Part shown: piece by piece, positions 32,572 through 40,152 of the stretch
Layout: every line of letters starts with the position of its first letter
How positions within the stretch are numbered: position 1 is the stretch's first letter
DNA from: Symmachiella macrocystis
GTDB taxonomy: Bacteria > Planctomycetota > Planctomycetia > Planctomycetales > Planctomycetaceae
Assembly (NCBI RefSeq): GCF_007860075.1
Contig: NZ_SJPP01000001.1
Location: 2,025,980-2,089,979, forward strand
Direction of reading: 5' to 3'
Length of the DNA: 64,000 bases
Program-made: the position numbers and the translations under genes
The notes under the pieces: model-generated
Told to the model about the DNA's origin: nothing
Database searches by the model: none
Seen by the model: the letters and a program-made list of their open reading frames with translations, nothing else

Positions 32572-32693
32572 CAACGCCTCCCCTCTAGCCAGTCCAAACC
32601 GGCCGACAGCCACATACAGCCGGCCACCCACAACGCCGCCGGCACGAACAACACCAGCACGACCACCCGCAACACTTCACACACAAAACGCAT
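32571..32693 (-). CDS. 40-residue membrane peptide
   Basis: MRFVCEVLRVVVLVLFVPAA begins a single strong transmembrane segment, ending in a polar DWLEGRR. GGAGG lies nine bases before the ATG, and the stop overlaps the next ATG (TGATG), which is good evidence for translation. Too short for an ordinary gene call. Function unknown. Confidence 0.6.
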   Translation of the reverse strand: MRFVCEVLRVVVLVLFVPAALWVAGCMWLSAGLDWLEGRR

Positions 32694-32697
32694 TCGC

Positions 32698-33096
32698 TCA
32701 TACCTCCCGTGGAACAATCCGCCGCAACTCCACATCCAACCAACCCGGCGCCACCACAGCCCCGCGCTCCACGCTCACCCAATCCACTTGGAAATCATCC
32801 AACCAAACGCCGCAATGCGTCAGCGCGTCCTCAAACGCTTTCAACAGGTTTGATAAATCCCGCTCCCGCCGATCCGGCGCAACGGCCTCAACACTCACGG
32901 AAACCCGCGCCGCAGTTGGCCGCAAACGTTCACCGAATCGCTCACGGATCGCGGCCGCTACCGCCTTCCGGTATGCAACGCCCTCAGCCTTGATAAACGT
33001 TGACACAAACGGCTTGCGGCCCGCCCGGACAATCACACGATTCCCCCAATAGTGATTGACCGTTGGTGGCCACGGCACGCGAAAACAGACGCCCAA
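32698..33096 (-). CDS. rusA: RusA-type Holliday junction resolvase
   Basis: A 132-residue endonuclease that cuts four-way DNA junctions, usually before packaging. Family marks are VPWPPTVNHYWG near the start, the acidic metal site in DRRERDLSNLLKAFEDAL, and GVWLDDFQVDWV, which matches the RusA DxxN..K.l.DaL...gv..DD.qv motif. The start is a TTG at 33096 with a G-run six bases upstream; no in-frame ATG fits the family start. It comes four bases after the preceding gene. Confidence 0.9.
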   Translation of the reverse strand: MGVCFRVPWPPTVNHYWGNRVIVRAGRKPFVSTFIKAEGVAYRKAVAAAIRERFGERLRPTAARVSVSVEAVAPDRRERDLSNLLKAFEDALTHCGVWLDDFQVDWVSVERGAVVAPGWLDVELRRIVPREV

Positions 33097-33099
33097 TTA

Positions 33100-33831
33100 T
33101 CACCCCCCTACGTCGAACACAGTCGGCGCATCGCCAGCCACCGGCACCGGCCGAATCGAGCGAAACGCCGCCAGTGAATCCACCAACCGCGCCACCCAGT
33201 CCGCACTAAAGCCCTTGCGACTTGCTAACACGTCCTCCCAATTTTCCGTCTCGGCAATCCATTGCTCCAAAGTTCCCACCATCTGCCCGCCGCAGAGCTG
33301 CGACACCGTAGCCATCAGCCGCATCGTCATTCCCAGAATTTTCTTGTTGCCGGTCAGCTTGCGTAGATGCGCCGTTTCGAGCCATTCGAGCTTAAATTCG
33401 GCGCCCTCATCGTGAAGCGGCTTTGCATCGTCCGCGAACGCCTCCACCTCATCCTCCGCTACCGCTTCCGCCGGCTCATCACCGGCAGGGAATGGCAGTT
33501 GAGGCGCACCCGCCCCCCGTATCACCGCCCGCAGCTTCGCCACCGCCGCATCCATTTCCGACTTGGCCGCTTTGGTTTCTTCCTTGCAGTCCAGCCAATC
33601 CGATTCGGCATTGTCTACGCGCTCCTCCGCCTCCATGATTGCCCGCAGATGCTCCGCCCGATCCGCGTCCGCGTATTCGGCCGAGGCCACCGCCACCGCC
33701 TCATCATCCGCATAAAGCCCCGTTGGCGGCTCGTCACCGTTTTCCAACCGCTCCGCCGCGGCCTGCATTTGCTCACGCTCCTCATCGGTCATCAAATCAT
33801 CGACCGCAACCACTTCACCGACGACTGTCAT
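33100..33831 (-). CDS. Acidic coiled-coil phage protein
   Basis: A 243-residue protein with an acidic N-terminal half (residues 1-150), including a probable coiled coil (DRAEHLRAIMEAEERVDNAE) and a Glu/Ala/Asp-rich linker, and a C-terminal helical domain of 90 residues (LRKLTGNKKILGMTMRLMA, then LVDSLAAFRSI). GGAGG precedes the ATG, which overlaps the helicase-loader stop by 17 bases. No known family. Position between replication and RusA genes suggests a recombination or replication accessory. Confidence 0.55.
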   Translation of the reverse strand: MTVVGEVVAVDDLMTDEEREQMQAAAERLENGDEPPTGLYADDEAVAVASAEYADADRAEHLRAIMEAEERVDNAESDWLDCKEETKAAKSEMDAAVAKLRAVIRGAGAPQLPFPAGDEPAEAVAEDEVEAFADDAKPLHDEGAEFKLEWLETAHLRKLTGNKKILGMTMRLMATVSQLCGGQMVGTLEQWIAETENWEDVLASRKGFSADWVARLVDSLAAFRSIRPVPVAGDAPTVFDVGG

Positions 33832-34393
33832 TTTCCATGTCCTCCGCACAGGTTAAACGCTTCGCCAACGCCGCGGCTGGCGATTCAATACGACGTTGCC
33901 GGACCTCTATGGCCGACACTGGCCGAACGTCGGCCGATAACTTCCGCTGCCTCTCCGCCACAACGGCCCGCGATTCATAAGCCCGCCGAAACTGTGCCGC
34001 GATCACAGGCAACTGATCGCTTTGGCAATCACACAGCCGGCGAAAACCGCCAGACCCACCGAGGGCACAGAGCGTCAATTGATCCAACGACGCCACGCCC
34101 TCTGCGATTTTGTAATAGCCATAACGTGACATCGCGGTCAGAACCGATTGCCACGCCGCGGCCGCGTCCGGCAGCACGCCTTCAGTTGATTCGATAGCCA
34201 TTGAACGCACGGCTGCGATCGACGGAAAGCCGGAATCAATCTCTTGCATCCAGCGACGCACACCGGCCGCGAATTGACCCGCTGTCAGATCCTCCATCGC
34301 AAAGAACCACGCTTCCGCCTGCTCTTTCGATGCCGGCCGCCCAACAGCGGCCACGAGATGCGCGTAAACTCGCGCGAAGTCGCCCCGCGTCAT
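33815..34393 (-). CDS. Helicase loader, G39P-like
   Basis: A 192-residue protein whose first 65 residues (MTRGDFARVYAHLVAAVGRP, then KEQAEAWFFAMEDLTAGQFA and FPSIAAVRSMA) follow the pattern of phage loader/inhibitor proteins of the replicative helicase (SPP1 G39P family): helix, Y..l...yg, E.W...l.dl, fPs...i. The ATG overlaps the stop of the initiator gene (ATGA). The C-terminal half has no clear motif. It would bring the host DnaB-type helicase to the phage origin together with the upstream gene. Confidence 0.7.
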   Translation of the reverse strand: MTRGDFARVYAHLVAAVGRPASKEQAEAWFFAMEDLTAGQFAAGVRRWMQEIDSGFPSIAAVRSMAIESTEGVLPDAAAAWQSVLTAMSRYGYYKIAEGVASLDQLTLCALGGSGGFRRLCDCQSDQLPVIAAQFRRAYESRAVVAERQRKLSADVRPVSAIEVRQRRIESPAAALAKRLTCAEDMENDSRR

Positions 34394-35307
34394 TGGACAC
34401 CCTCCGCGAACGCACGCACGCCATCCAGCAGGCCACTGCCTCGACTCGCCTTCAGATCCGCGTCGGACCTCTTGATCCAACTCAGCAAGAACGCCGGCAT
34501 GCCCCTGGACGTCTTGCGACGTTTGGGGTTTACCTCCAGCCACGCACGGGCCTTGCGACACTCCGCCTCAACGTCCACAGACGGAAACAGATTCGCCCAC
34601 TCATCAACCTGCGACTGGCCGAGAAACCACCCCACGCCACCAGCCTTGACGGCAAAGGCTCCAAGGTCCGCCATCTCCGCTGGCATGTCGGAGTTTTGCT
34701 CCGACAAACAACTACCGTTAGGTAGTTGTATATCTTCTCTTATCTTATCTTCTCTTATGTCGTTACTTTCGTTACTTTTCGTTACGTGATTTTCGTCACT
34801 TTTCGTAACAGTTTCGTTACGTTTTCCGTTACCAGTCCCGCCGCCGCTTTGCTCCTCTTGCCCCTTTTTTCGCTCCCGATATACCGCTTGTCTCTCAGCA
34901 TTTGTTAGCGCCCGCTCTTTCACAGGAACGTTGTACTCATTGAAGTTAGGGAAAATTAGGCCGCCGGGATCTTGACTCTCAATCACCCACCCTACAGACG
35001 ACATGGCAGAGCCAAATCCTGGGACGCCGCTAATCGTGTCCAGGTCTAATATGCTTACGCCGGGAACGAAGTTGTCGTCCTTTACAACCACGTTGACGCT
35101 CGACCAGACCACCAACAGCGCGCTGACCGTAACGCTCACCGTAACGCGCGTGTTACAGACCTCCGTTACTGTCTCGTCACACGCAATCCTGTTGTCCGCA
35201 ACAAACCAATCCTGAAACGATCGATCAAACTCAAGATGCCGCGCCATCGCCGCAACTTTAAGATCGGTCAGCAGGCTGCCCCGCATTTTGACCCAATCGC
35301 CCGCCAT
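34390..35307 (-). CDS. Phage replication initiator (replisome organizer)
   Basis: A 305-residue protein with a start typical of phage replication proteins: MAGDWVKMRGSLLTDLKVAA, a winged-helix-like domain in the first 120 residues, a polar linker rich in Lys, Ser, Asn and Glu (residues 150-210, with a tandem TKSDENHVTKSNESND), and a C-terminal domain containing EWANLFPSVD and ARAWLEVNPKRRKTSRGMPAF. GGAGGG lies seven bases before the ATG. The linker DNA is AT-richer than its surroundings, and in lambda-type phages the origin lies within this gene. It is coupled to the helicase loader. Confidence 0.75.
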   Translation of the reverse strand: MAGDWVKMRGSLLTDLKVAAMARHLEFDRSFQDWFVADNRIACDETVTEVCNTRVTVSVTVSALLVVWSSVNVVVKDDNFVPGVSILDLDTISGVPGFGSAMSSVGWVIESQDPGGLIFPNFNEYNVPVKERALTNAERQAVYRERKKGQEEQSGGGTGNGKRNETVTKSDENHVTKSNESNDIREDKIREDIQLPNGSCLSEQNSDMPAEMADLGAFAVKAGGVGWFLGQSQVDEWANLFPSVDVEAECRKARAWLEVNPKRRKTSRGMPAFLLSWIKRSDADLKASRGSGLLDGVRAFAEGVQ

Positions 35308-35373
35308 TTTTCCGCCCTCCCTAGCATTACCCCGGACACATCGCGGACACCCCGCGGACACTTTGCGAACGCG

Positions 35374-35838
35374 CTAAAACGGGATTCCATCAGGGAACGC
35401 AGGCACGGCGCCCGCAGGAGGCCCAGCAGGAGCAACAGGAACGCCCCTGGGCAACGCTGCGGCCTGCCCAGGCAATTGCCCGCCCAGCATCACGCCAGCT
35501 CCAGCCGGCAACGCAGCAGCGGGAGGCGCAGCCACAGGAACACGCAACCGAATCCCTTCGCACGGTTCCCCGCTTGGCCGTTGCGTTTGCGTAACAAACA
35601 GAACGATAGGCCTCTCGCCCCATCCCGCAGTATCAGGCCCGTAGGCAGCGGCCAGCGTTTTGGCGTTCGTCTTGTTTAAAACAAGGCCCTTGCAGCCTTC
35701 TTGGAAATGCAGGACCGGCTTTTCCTCATTCTGTGCGACTTTCTCGATTGCCACGCCGCTTATGGTCAACCCCGGTTCCTGCCCTTGTAACTCCGCCGCC
35801 CGCAGGTATGGCGCCGGAAACATCGTGTCGATATGCAA
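35374..35838 (-). CDS. Recombination-associated protein with SSB-like tail
   Basis: A 154-residue protein. Residues 6-105 match a phage family found beside RecE/RecT genes, with YLRAAELQGQEPGLTISGV, VLHFQEGCKGLVLNKTNAKT and GWGERPIVLFVTQTQR, and are probably an OB-fold type domain. Residues 106-145 are a Pro/Ala/Gly-rich flexible tail ending FPDGIPF. That end is close to the DDIPF tip through which SSB recruits partners, so the protein may be a phage ssDNA-binding protein. The TTG at 35838 has GAGGAG at the right distance; the ATG five codons later does not. Confidence 0.65.
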   Translation of the reverse strand: MHIDTMFPAPYLRAAELQGQEPGLTISGVAIEKVAQNEEKPVLHFQEGCKGLVLNKTNAKTLAAAYGPDTAGWGERPIVLFVTQTQRPSGEPCEGIRLRVPVAAPPAAALPAGAGVMLGGQLPGQAAALPRGVPVAPAGPPAGAVPAFPDGIPF

Positions 35839-35849
35839 CAGACCGCTCC

Positions 35850-36827
35850 TCAGATAGAAACCAGTTGACCACCAACGGACAGCTCCACCGCGTCCGCTTT
35901 ATCGTCGCCCAATGCGAAATCGGGCATTTCCCACACTTCCGGATTTTCATAGCCCGGCCAGTGTCCATGTTCCCGACCCGCCGCAATTAACTGCAGCGCC
36001 TGTTGATATTCCCGGCGGCCTGCCTCCATCGACCGCAAGCCCAGCGGCGCAGAGGCCACCCCAAACGGAGATTCAGACTCAACAGCAACGATGCCCTCAA
36101 CCCACGGAACGCCGGTCAGGGCTTGCAGGCCATCGGCATAGAACGCACCCGCCCGCGCGTAGCCGAAGTTAAGAATGGATTTCCGAAACCCGTGATAGCT
36201 GGCGTCCCGAGTCGACTTCAAATCGACGAACATGTGGAACTCCACGCCGTCCAGGACTATTTTCAATTTCGGAATCTTGTCAACGCGACCCTTGCACCTC
36301 AGCCCCGTCAATGGATCATCCCAGACGATCGACAATTCCGCTGGCCCTTCCGCCTGCAGCCACTTCGCGGCTAGCTCGTCATGCGTCAACGCGGTAACGA
36401 GCGAAAGCATTTTGTCAAACTCGTCTTGCGGGACGATAATTTTGCCTTCGTTAACCCGCTCGAATTCCGCAACGCGCTCCTTGTATGCTTTGGTCGACTT
36501 CGGCTTATCGGGCGGAGTCTTGCCGTCCGCCTTCGTGATTCCGCCGGTCAGGTCAGGCATCACAATATACTTTTCGGCCACGACCATCGGTTCAAGTCGC
36601 CCGTGATGCGCCAACGTACCGAATCGCAACGCATCCGTTTCCTTCCGCACTTTCGACAACGCCGCTTTGTAGTGCATTGCCGACCGCCGGCACTCGCCAA
36701 GCGTCGAGTTATTAACGCAATCCCATGATCGGTATTCGGGAAAATCCACGTCCGAATATATCCCCGGCTTCGGCCGCCCTTGTTCATCAACCGGCACGAC
36801 AGCCGCCGTTTCCTTTTCTTCGCCCAT
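35850..36827 (-). CDS. RecE/Cas4-like PD-(D/E)XK nuclease
   Basis: A 325-residue protein of the phage exonuclease type (PDDEXK, DUF3799-like). Key parts are LRFGTLAHHGRLEP with the conserved GtalH-like His, GLRCKGRVDKIPKLKIV with the first catalytic Asp, and MFVDLKSTRDASYHGFRKSI with the D-x-K pair; the IVAVESESPFGVA and YQQALQLI segments follow as in RecE/AddB-like nucleases. It would resect double-stranded ends for recombination, probably with the SSB-like protein next to it. No RecT-type annealing protein is recognised. The start at 36827 follows the zinc-ribbon gene by six bases. Confidence 0.85.
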   Translation of the reverse strand: MGEEKETAAVVPVDEQGRPKPGIYSDVDFPEYRSWDCVNNSTLGECRRSAMHYKAALSKVRKETDALRFGTLAHHGRLEPMVVAEKYIVMPDLTGGITKADGKTPPDKPKSTKAYKERVAEFERVNEGKIIVPQDEFDKMLSLVTALTHDELAAKWLQAEGPAELSIVWDDPLTGLRCKGRVDKIPKLKIVLDGVEFHMFVDLKSTRDASYHGFRKSILNFGYARAGAFYADGLQALTGVPWVEGIVAVESESPFGVASAPLGLRSMEAGRREYQQALQLIAAGREHGHWPGYENPEVWEMPDFALGDDKADAVELSVGGQLVSI

Positions 36828-36832
36828 GCTTT

Positions 36833-37015
36833 CTATCGCTCCAAATCCATTTCTATGGCCAACATGCAGCCCGGACACATCGCATGTCCGGCCCTGATGA
36901 TGCACCGACAACCGCCACACCGATCCGGATCCGCTTCAGGCCGGAAGTTCCTCAAACTTTGCTCCGCTTCCTCCGCCGACTTCGGCTCTAACTCCGTCCG
37001 TTTTTCGTCCGCCAT
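36833..37015 (-). CDS. Small zinc-ribbon protein
   Basis: A 60-residue protein with an acidic start and a CGGCRCIIRAGHAMCPGC segment, two CxxC pairs 12 residues apart plus an extra Cys and His, that should bind zinc. AAGGA lies seven bases before the ATG. Its first 80 bases overlap, in another frame, the end of the upstream coiled-coil gene; both appear to be real. The role is unknown. Confidence 0.6.
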   Translation of the reverse strand: MADEKRTELEPKSAEEAEQSLRNFRPEADPDRCGGCRCIIRAGHAMCPGCMLAIEMDLER

Positions 37016-37472
37016 CTCCACATCCTTCCTCTATTACGTCAACCCGCCGCTCCAGCCGCACCACATCAGCCACCACGCCAGCAAGACGTCTTTCAAACCC
37101 GCCAACCCGCGAAACGGCCGCCGACACCTGGCCGCCCAGGGAATGCAGCGTGCTTTCAATCTCCGCCACGGACCTCGCGTCAACGGCTTCGCAGATAGCA
37201 ATGTTTTCAATGCGATTAGAAAGCTCCACAAGTTCCGCCTGCACATCCAGGACATCAGTCGGATTCGCCGCAGGCAATTTCCGTTTCACTTCCCACATTC
37301 CGAGCGATTCCAACACGTCGCGAATTGTCGATGTCGCAAATTCGACTTCCATCTCCGCGGAATAGTGCTCCGCCGTTTTCTTCAGCGTCCAGCAGTTTTC
37401 GAGCAACTGCGCACGGTCGTTGACCATCCTGGTTTCGAGCGCTCGTTTCTGCGCATACGTAACTCTCGCCAT
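36936..37472 (-). CDS. Coiled-coil phage early protein
   Basis: A 178-residue protein (MARVTYAQKRALETRMVNDR) with an N-terminal helical domain of about 65 residues, then a long coiled coil (residues 70-150) with repeated hydrophobic positions, for example LVELSNRIENIAI and VADVVRLERRVDVIEE, and a Gly-rich end. AAAGGAT precedes the ATG. The final 26 codons overlap the zinc-ribbon gene in another frame. No family recognised. Confidence 0.6.
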   Translation of the reverse strand: MARVTYAQKRALETRMVNDRAQLLENCWTLKKTAEHYSAEMEVEFATSTIRDVLESLGMWEVKRKLPAANPTDVLDVQAELVELSNRIENIAICEAVDARSVAEIESTLHSLGGQVSAAVSRVGGFERRLAGVVADVVRLERRVDVIEEGCGDGGRKTDGVRAEVGGGSGAKFEELPA

Positions 37473-37544
37473 ACCTCAAATCCTTTCGCCCAGTTAAATA
37501 AATCCGCACATCAAACGAAAAAGGCGCATCCCTGCGCCGCCGCG

Positions 37545-37784
37545 TCATGCGGCCCCGTCCTTGATCTCGCCTCCATGCGCCGCATCCTTCGCGGCCCGCG
37601 CCTTCCTTGCAATCTCGCCGCGGTAGATTGGCATTTCGCTGGTGCCGTCAAAACCAAGCTTGACCACGGAACCCATTTGCGCCACAACGACTAGCCGCAA
37701 CGGATCGCCAGCCCGAATCACGACATCCTCAGCACCGCCGCCTATCTCGATCACTTCCCCGATTTTCCGTGCAAGTATCAGCAT
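37545..37784 (-). CDS. csrA: CsrA-like carbon storage regulator, phage-encoded
   Basis: A 79-residue protein matching CsrA/RsmA over its first 55 residues: MLILARKIGEVIEIGG, GDPLRLVVVAQMGSVVKLGF and MPIYRGEIARKA fit the MLvLsRK.gE.i.Ig ... vkigi.AP..v.vhR.Ei consensus. The key Leu4 and the conserved RGEI (for REEI) are there, but the strand 2-3 region has an insertion, and the C-terminal extension is Lys/Ala-rich. GGAGG lies seven bases before the ATG. CsrA binds GGA motifs in mRNA leaders, so a phage copy may steer host or phage translation early after infection or in the lysogen. Confidence 0.85.
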   Translation of the reverse strand: MLILARKIGEVIEIGGGAEDVVIRAGDPLRLVVVAQMGSVVKLGFDGTSEMPIYRGEIARKARAAKDAAHGGEIKDGAA

Positions 37785-37841
37785 CGTTTTTCCTCCATGA
37801 AATCCGCACTCCGTTACAGACGGCCACACGCCGCCCGTTGT

Positions 37842-38129
37842 TCAGTCCTCCGGCAGTTGGTCCAGGAGATGCAGATAGCCGCACGCATCAACCCGGTTGT
37901 CTCGTTTAGGCTTTCCAGATTCCCGCACCAGCTTTAACGCCGCCATCATCAACGGCACCATCCGCGGAGTAATTGCAACACCCGTCAGGACCGACCAGAC
38001 CGCCGCAACGTCCCGCGATTGCTCCCGATAGTCGCCGTAAGCCTCTTGCCGATTCTTCGCCGTCAGCAACTCCGCCTCAGCCAATATCGACGCCGCCGCC
38101 GGATTGATCACCTGTGCCATTCCGCTCAT
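37842..38129 (-). CDS. DUF6378-type phage protein
   Basis: A 95-residue protein with the DUF6378 pattern: AEAELLTAKNRQEAYGDYRE, DVAAVWSVLTGVAITPRMVP, LMMAALKLVRESGKPKRDNR and VDACGYLHLL. The strongly conserved AYGD, K..R and D...D..GY residues suggest an enzyme active site, perhaps a nucleotide-hydrolase-like fold, but function is not known. AAGGGG precedes the ATG. It is an early gene. Confidence 0.8.
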   Translation of the reverse strand: MSGMAQVINPAAASILAEAELLTAKNRQEAYGDYREQSRDVAAVWSVLTGVAITPRMVPLMMAALKLVRESGKPKRDNRVDACGYLHLLDQLPED

Positions 38130-38484
38130 TGTTTCCCCTTTTTGATTCTGAGTAGTTCACCGCGGCCGCAACGCTTCACCAATGGTCCCTCACGCCCATC
38201 CGCGGCCGCGGTTTCCTACTCCGTTAGGTTTGGTTTTGGCGCGGAGGAAAGGAGGCCGAAACGCGTAGCGTTTTGGCCGGGATGAACTCCGCGTCAAACC
38301 CAAACCGTGCCAGATCGCCGCGGGTATCCCACGACAGGCAACAACAGAACAAAACTCAACCAAAAACCCACCTTGACCGGCTGCCTAAATTTCATTTTTC
38401 GTTTTCACGTCGACACCCTATGCGCGCATTTTCCACGCGGAAAAAACTCGATTTTTTGTTTAGCGGGGCGAGTTTCGCCCTGGC
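38130..38484. other. 355-bp gap between early genes
   Basis: GC-rich palindromic patches occur at 38160-38215. On the minus strand, bases 38294-38395 could encode a 33-residue hydrophobic peptide (MKFRQPVKVGFWLSFVLLLP start) but there is no ribosome binding site, so I do not call it. A promoter for the genes to the left could lie here. Confidence 0.35.
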
Positions 38485-38724
38485 TTAGACTTCCATCTGT
38501 GCGATGTACTCAATGACACTTCGCCGACAGTAGGCCAAAGTGCGCCCATTCGGATGGCGTCCGCGACGCACCAAGCCATCGTTTGATTTTCTCTTCAGCG
38601 TCTCGCCATGTATGCCACCAAGAAACGCACAAGCCTCGTCAACCGACATCAATCCATTGACACCAAACCGATAGCCCCACTCTTTGTCGGCGCCCGTCAA
38701 TTTGTTTTCCGTGGTTGTGGCCAT
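38485..38724 (-). CDS. Small HTH (excisionase-like) DNA-binding protein
   Basis: A 79-residue protein with a MerR/excisionase-type helix-turn-helix: GLMSVDEACAFLGGIHGETL, KRKSNDGLVRRGRHPNGRT and a final helix CRRSVIEYI. It is the first phage gene inside attR and reads into the early operon, next to the repeat array at 38848-38908. It could be the excisionase, or an early regulator that binds those repeats. ATGs at 38736 and 38724 are both possible and neither has a clear ribosome binding site; a TTG at 38766 is also open. Confidence 0.65.
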   Translation of the reverse strand: MATTTENKLTGADKEWGYRFGVNGLMSVDEACAFLGGIHGETLKRKSNDGLVRRGRHPNGRTLAYCRRSVIEYIAQMEV

Positions 38725-38847
38725 GCCTCGTGGTTCCATTTGTTTAATTGTGTAGATGACTGGCAACGGAAGGCATTAAAACCCAAATTTCGAGAGTTTC
38801 AAGCGCGTTCTCCAGCGTTAGGGAACCGCAAATAACACGAGTTGCGC

Positions 38848-38908
38848 GAAACCAGGATGAAACCAAATCGAAACCAAATCGAAACCTATGCGAAACCTGC
38901 ATGAAACA
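38848..38908 (+). repeat. Six GAAACC direct repeats on an 11-bp period
   Basis: GAAACC starts at 38848, 38859, 38870, 38881 and 38892, and GAAACA at 38903, each exactly 11 bases apart. The intervening five bases vary (aggat, aaatc, aaatc, tatgc, tgcat). One repeat per helical turn puts all sites on one face of the DNA, as in operator arrays, excisionase sites or replication iterons. It lies about 190 bases inside attR, just upstream of the first early gene. Confidence 0.85.
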
Positions 38909-38940
38909 ATTTTGGACAATTTTTGGTTTTTTCTGCGGCG

Positions 38941-38988
38941 GTAGCTAAAATCAAAAAGTAGCTACGCAAGTAGCAATAGAACGTAGCT
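38941..38988. repeat. GTAGCT repeats, candidate arm-type sites
   Basis: GTAGCTA/GTAGCTAC/GTAGC/GTAGCT occur at 38941, 38958, 38970 and 38983, and the same word is found inside attL near 1944. They lie between the 11-bp repeats and the attR core. Binding sites for integrase arms are the natural reading. Confidence 0.45.
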
Positions 38989-39096
38989 TTATGTTTGGCT
39001 ATGCGCACTAAGAAAGCCGCCCTTGCGGAACGGCTCATATCGCAGTGTTTTATTGTGTGTGGTTACGCTTGCTTGTGCGTGACGCCCCTTGCCTTA

Positions 39097-39143
<47 letters not shown>

Positions 39144-39245
39144 CCTAAGTCCTTATCAGCCAGCATGTTACATTGCCACTGAATTGTGGTCCGTTAGGCG
39201 TGAAACTGGTTACTACCACTTTCACTACCACAATAGAGCAGCAGC

Positions 39246-39431
39246 ATGCCGAAAAGAACCACTCCCAAGTACTCACTTCACAAGCCTACTGGCCAAGCCC
39301 GCATTTGCATCGACGGATAGGAGATTTTCCTTGGTAAGTACGGCACTCTCACCAACAGTCGCCTTTACGAACAGCATATCGCAGAGTGGCTTCGCACGAA
39401 TGGTGATTGCTTGAAGCTTCCTCTGAGCGTT
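39246..39431 (+). pseudogene. Tyrosine recombinase N-terminal remnant
   Basis: The plus strand encodes MPKRTTPKYSLHKPTGQARI, then a TAG, then FLGKYGT, SRLYEQHIAEWL in the same frame. This is the characteristic N-terminus of a large family of planctomycete tyrosine recombinases (PKYSLHKPSGQARVRI..., LG.yGS.eSr..Y...IAEWL). It is interrupted by a nonsense codon and no catalytic domain follows. Confidence 0.7.
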
Positions 39432-39601
39432 GGTAGTCCTCGTATTTTGAATTTGCTGGAATCCATCAGCAAGAGCGGAGCAATTGAGCTGCAAATGGCA
39501 TTGGATGCTGCGCCGGGTACACAGAGGATCATCTACCAAGCCGTTAAGGTGGGTACTGCAACCGACGACTTCCGTGGTAGTTCCGTGTGGCGACTACTGC
39601 T

Positions 39602-39763
39602 GGCCATAATGGCCCGGTTGCGGATGCCAGTGGGTGCTCGGTTGGAACAGGACTGGATCAAAGCGCGGACTTCGTCGGCTGACAGGACCTCCAGTGGGAG
39701 TTTTTTGCTCTTGGTGGCGTGCATGTAGGTAGTTGTTTTTCGCTTGCGGGTAGCTTTGGGCAT
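39602..39763 (-). pseudogene. Second tyrosine recombinase fragment
   Basis: The minus strand encodes LPLEVLSADEVRALIQSCSN and RAPTGIRNRAIMA, the start of the catalytic-domain helix set of XerC/D-like recombinases (LtpdEv..Ll.ac......GiRNrAli). The frame then diverges and stops, without the catalytic Arg. It lies in opposite orientation to the remnant at 39246. Confidence 0.65.
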
Positions 39764-40152
39764 TTCGGACCTCGGATGCCGACATTGGGTCACTATCAAC
39801 GAATAGTGATATCTTACAGCAATCGAATGCAGGCCTGGCAACGGAAGTGACACGATTTCGGCAAGAATGAACCAACCCGTTCACCGAAGTCGATGGCCAT
39901 TTTGGGGGCCGAATCGTGGCGATCCGAGTCATGGTCGGATCCAGTCCAGGATGGGGTGTCAGCGGATCGATGGTCAATTGGAGTGTGCCGTCCGTGAGTT
40001 GTCGACTCCGACTGATCGGTGTCGCCGGTGCGGAGAGGTGGCAAAAAAACGGAGGGGGGTGGGTCTTTTTCGGGCCGCCAAATACGAAACCGGACCCCCA
40101 GCTCTTTTTCGTTGGAACCCCTTACATAAGTCCCGCTAGCCTAGACGCAGAA
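39764..40152. other. 390-bp stretch without a gene
   Basis: I see no supported gene. Short frames are open on both strands without ribosome binding sites. A G-rich stretch followed by CTTTTTC at 40042-40070 and a similar CTCTTTTTCG at 40100 could be weak terminators for the GNAT gene that ends here on the minus strand. Confidence 0.35.

Noticed and set aside
38848-38908. 11-bp repeats as a coding repeat
   Set aside because: The 11-bp period is not a multiple of three and no frame through it has start signals; a DNA-binding array is the better reading.
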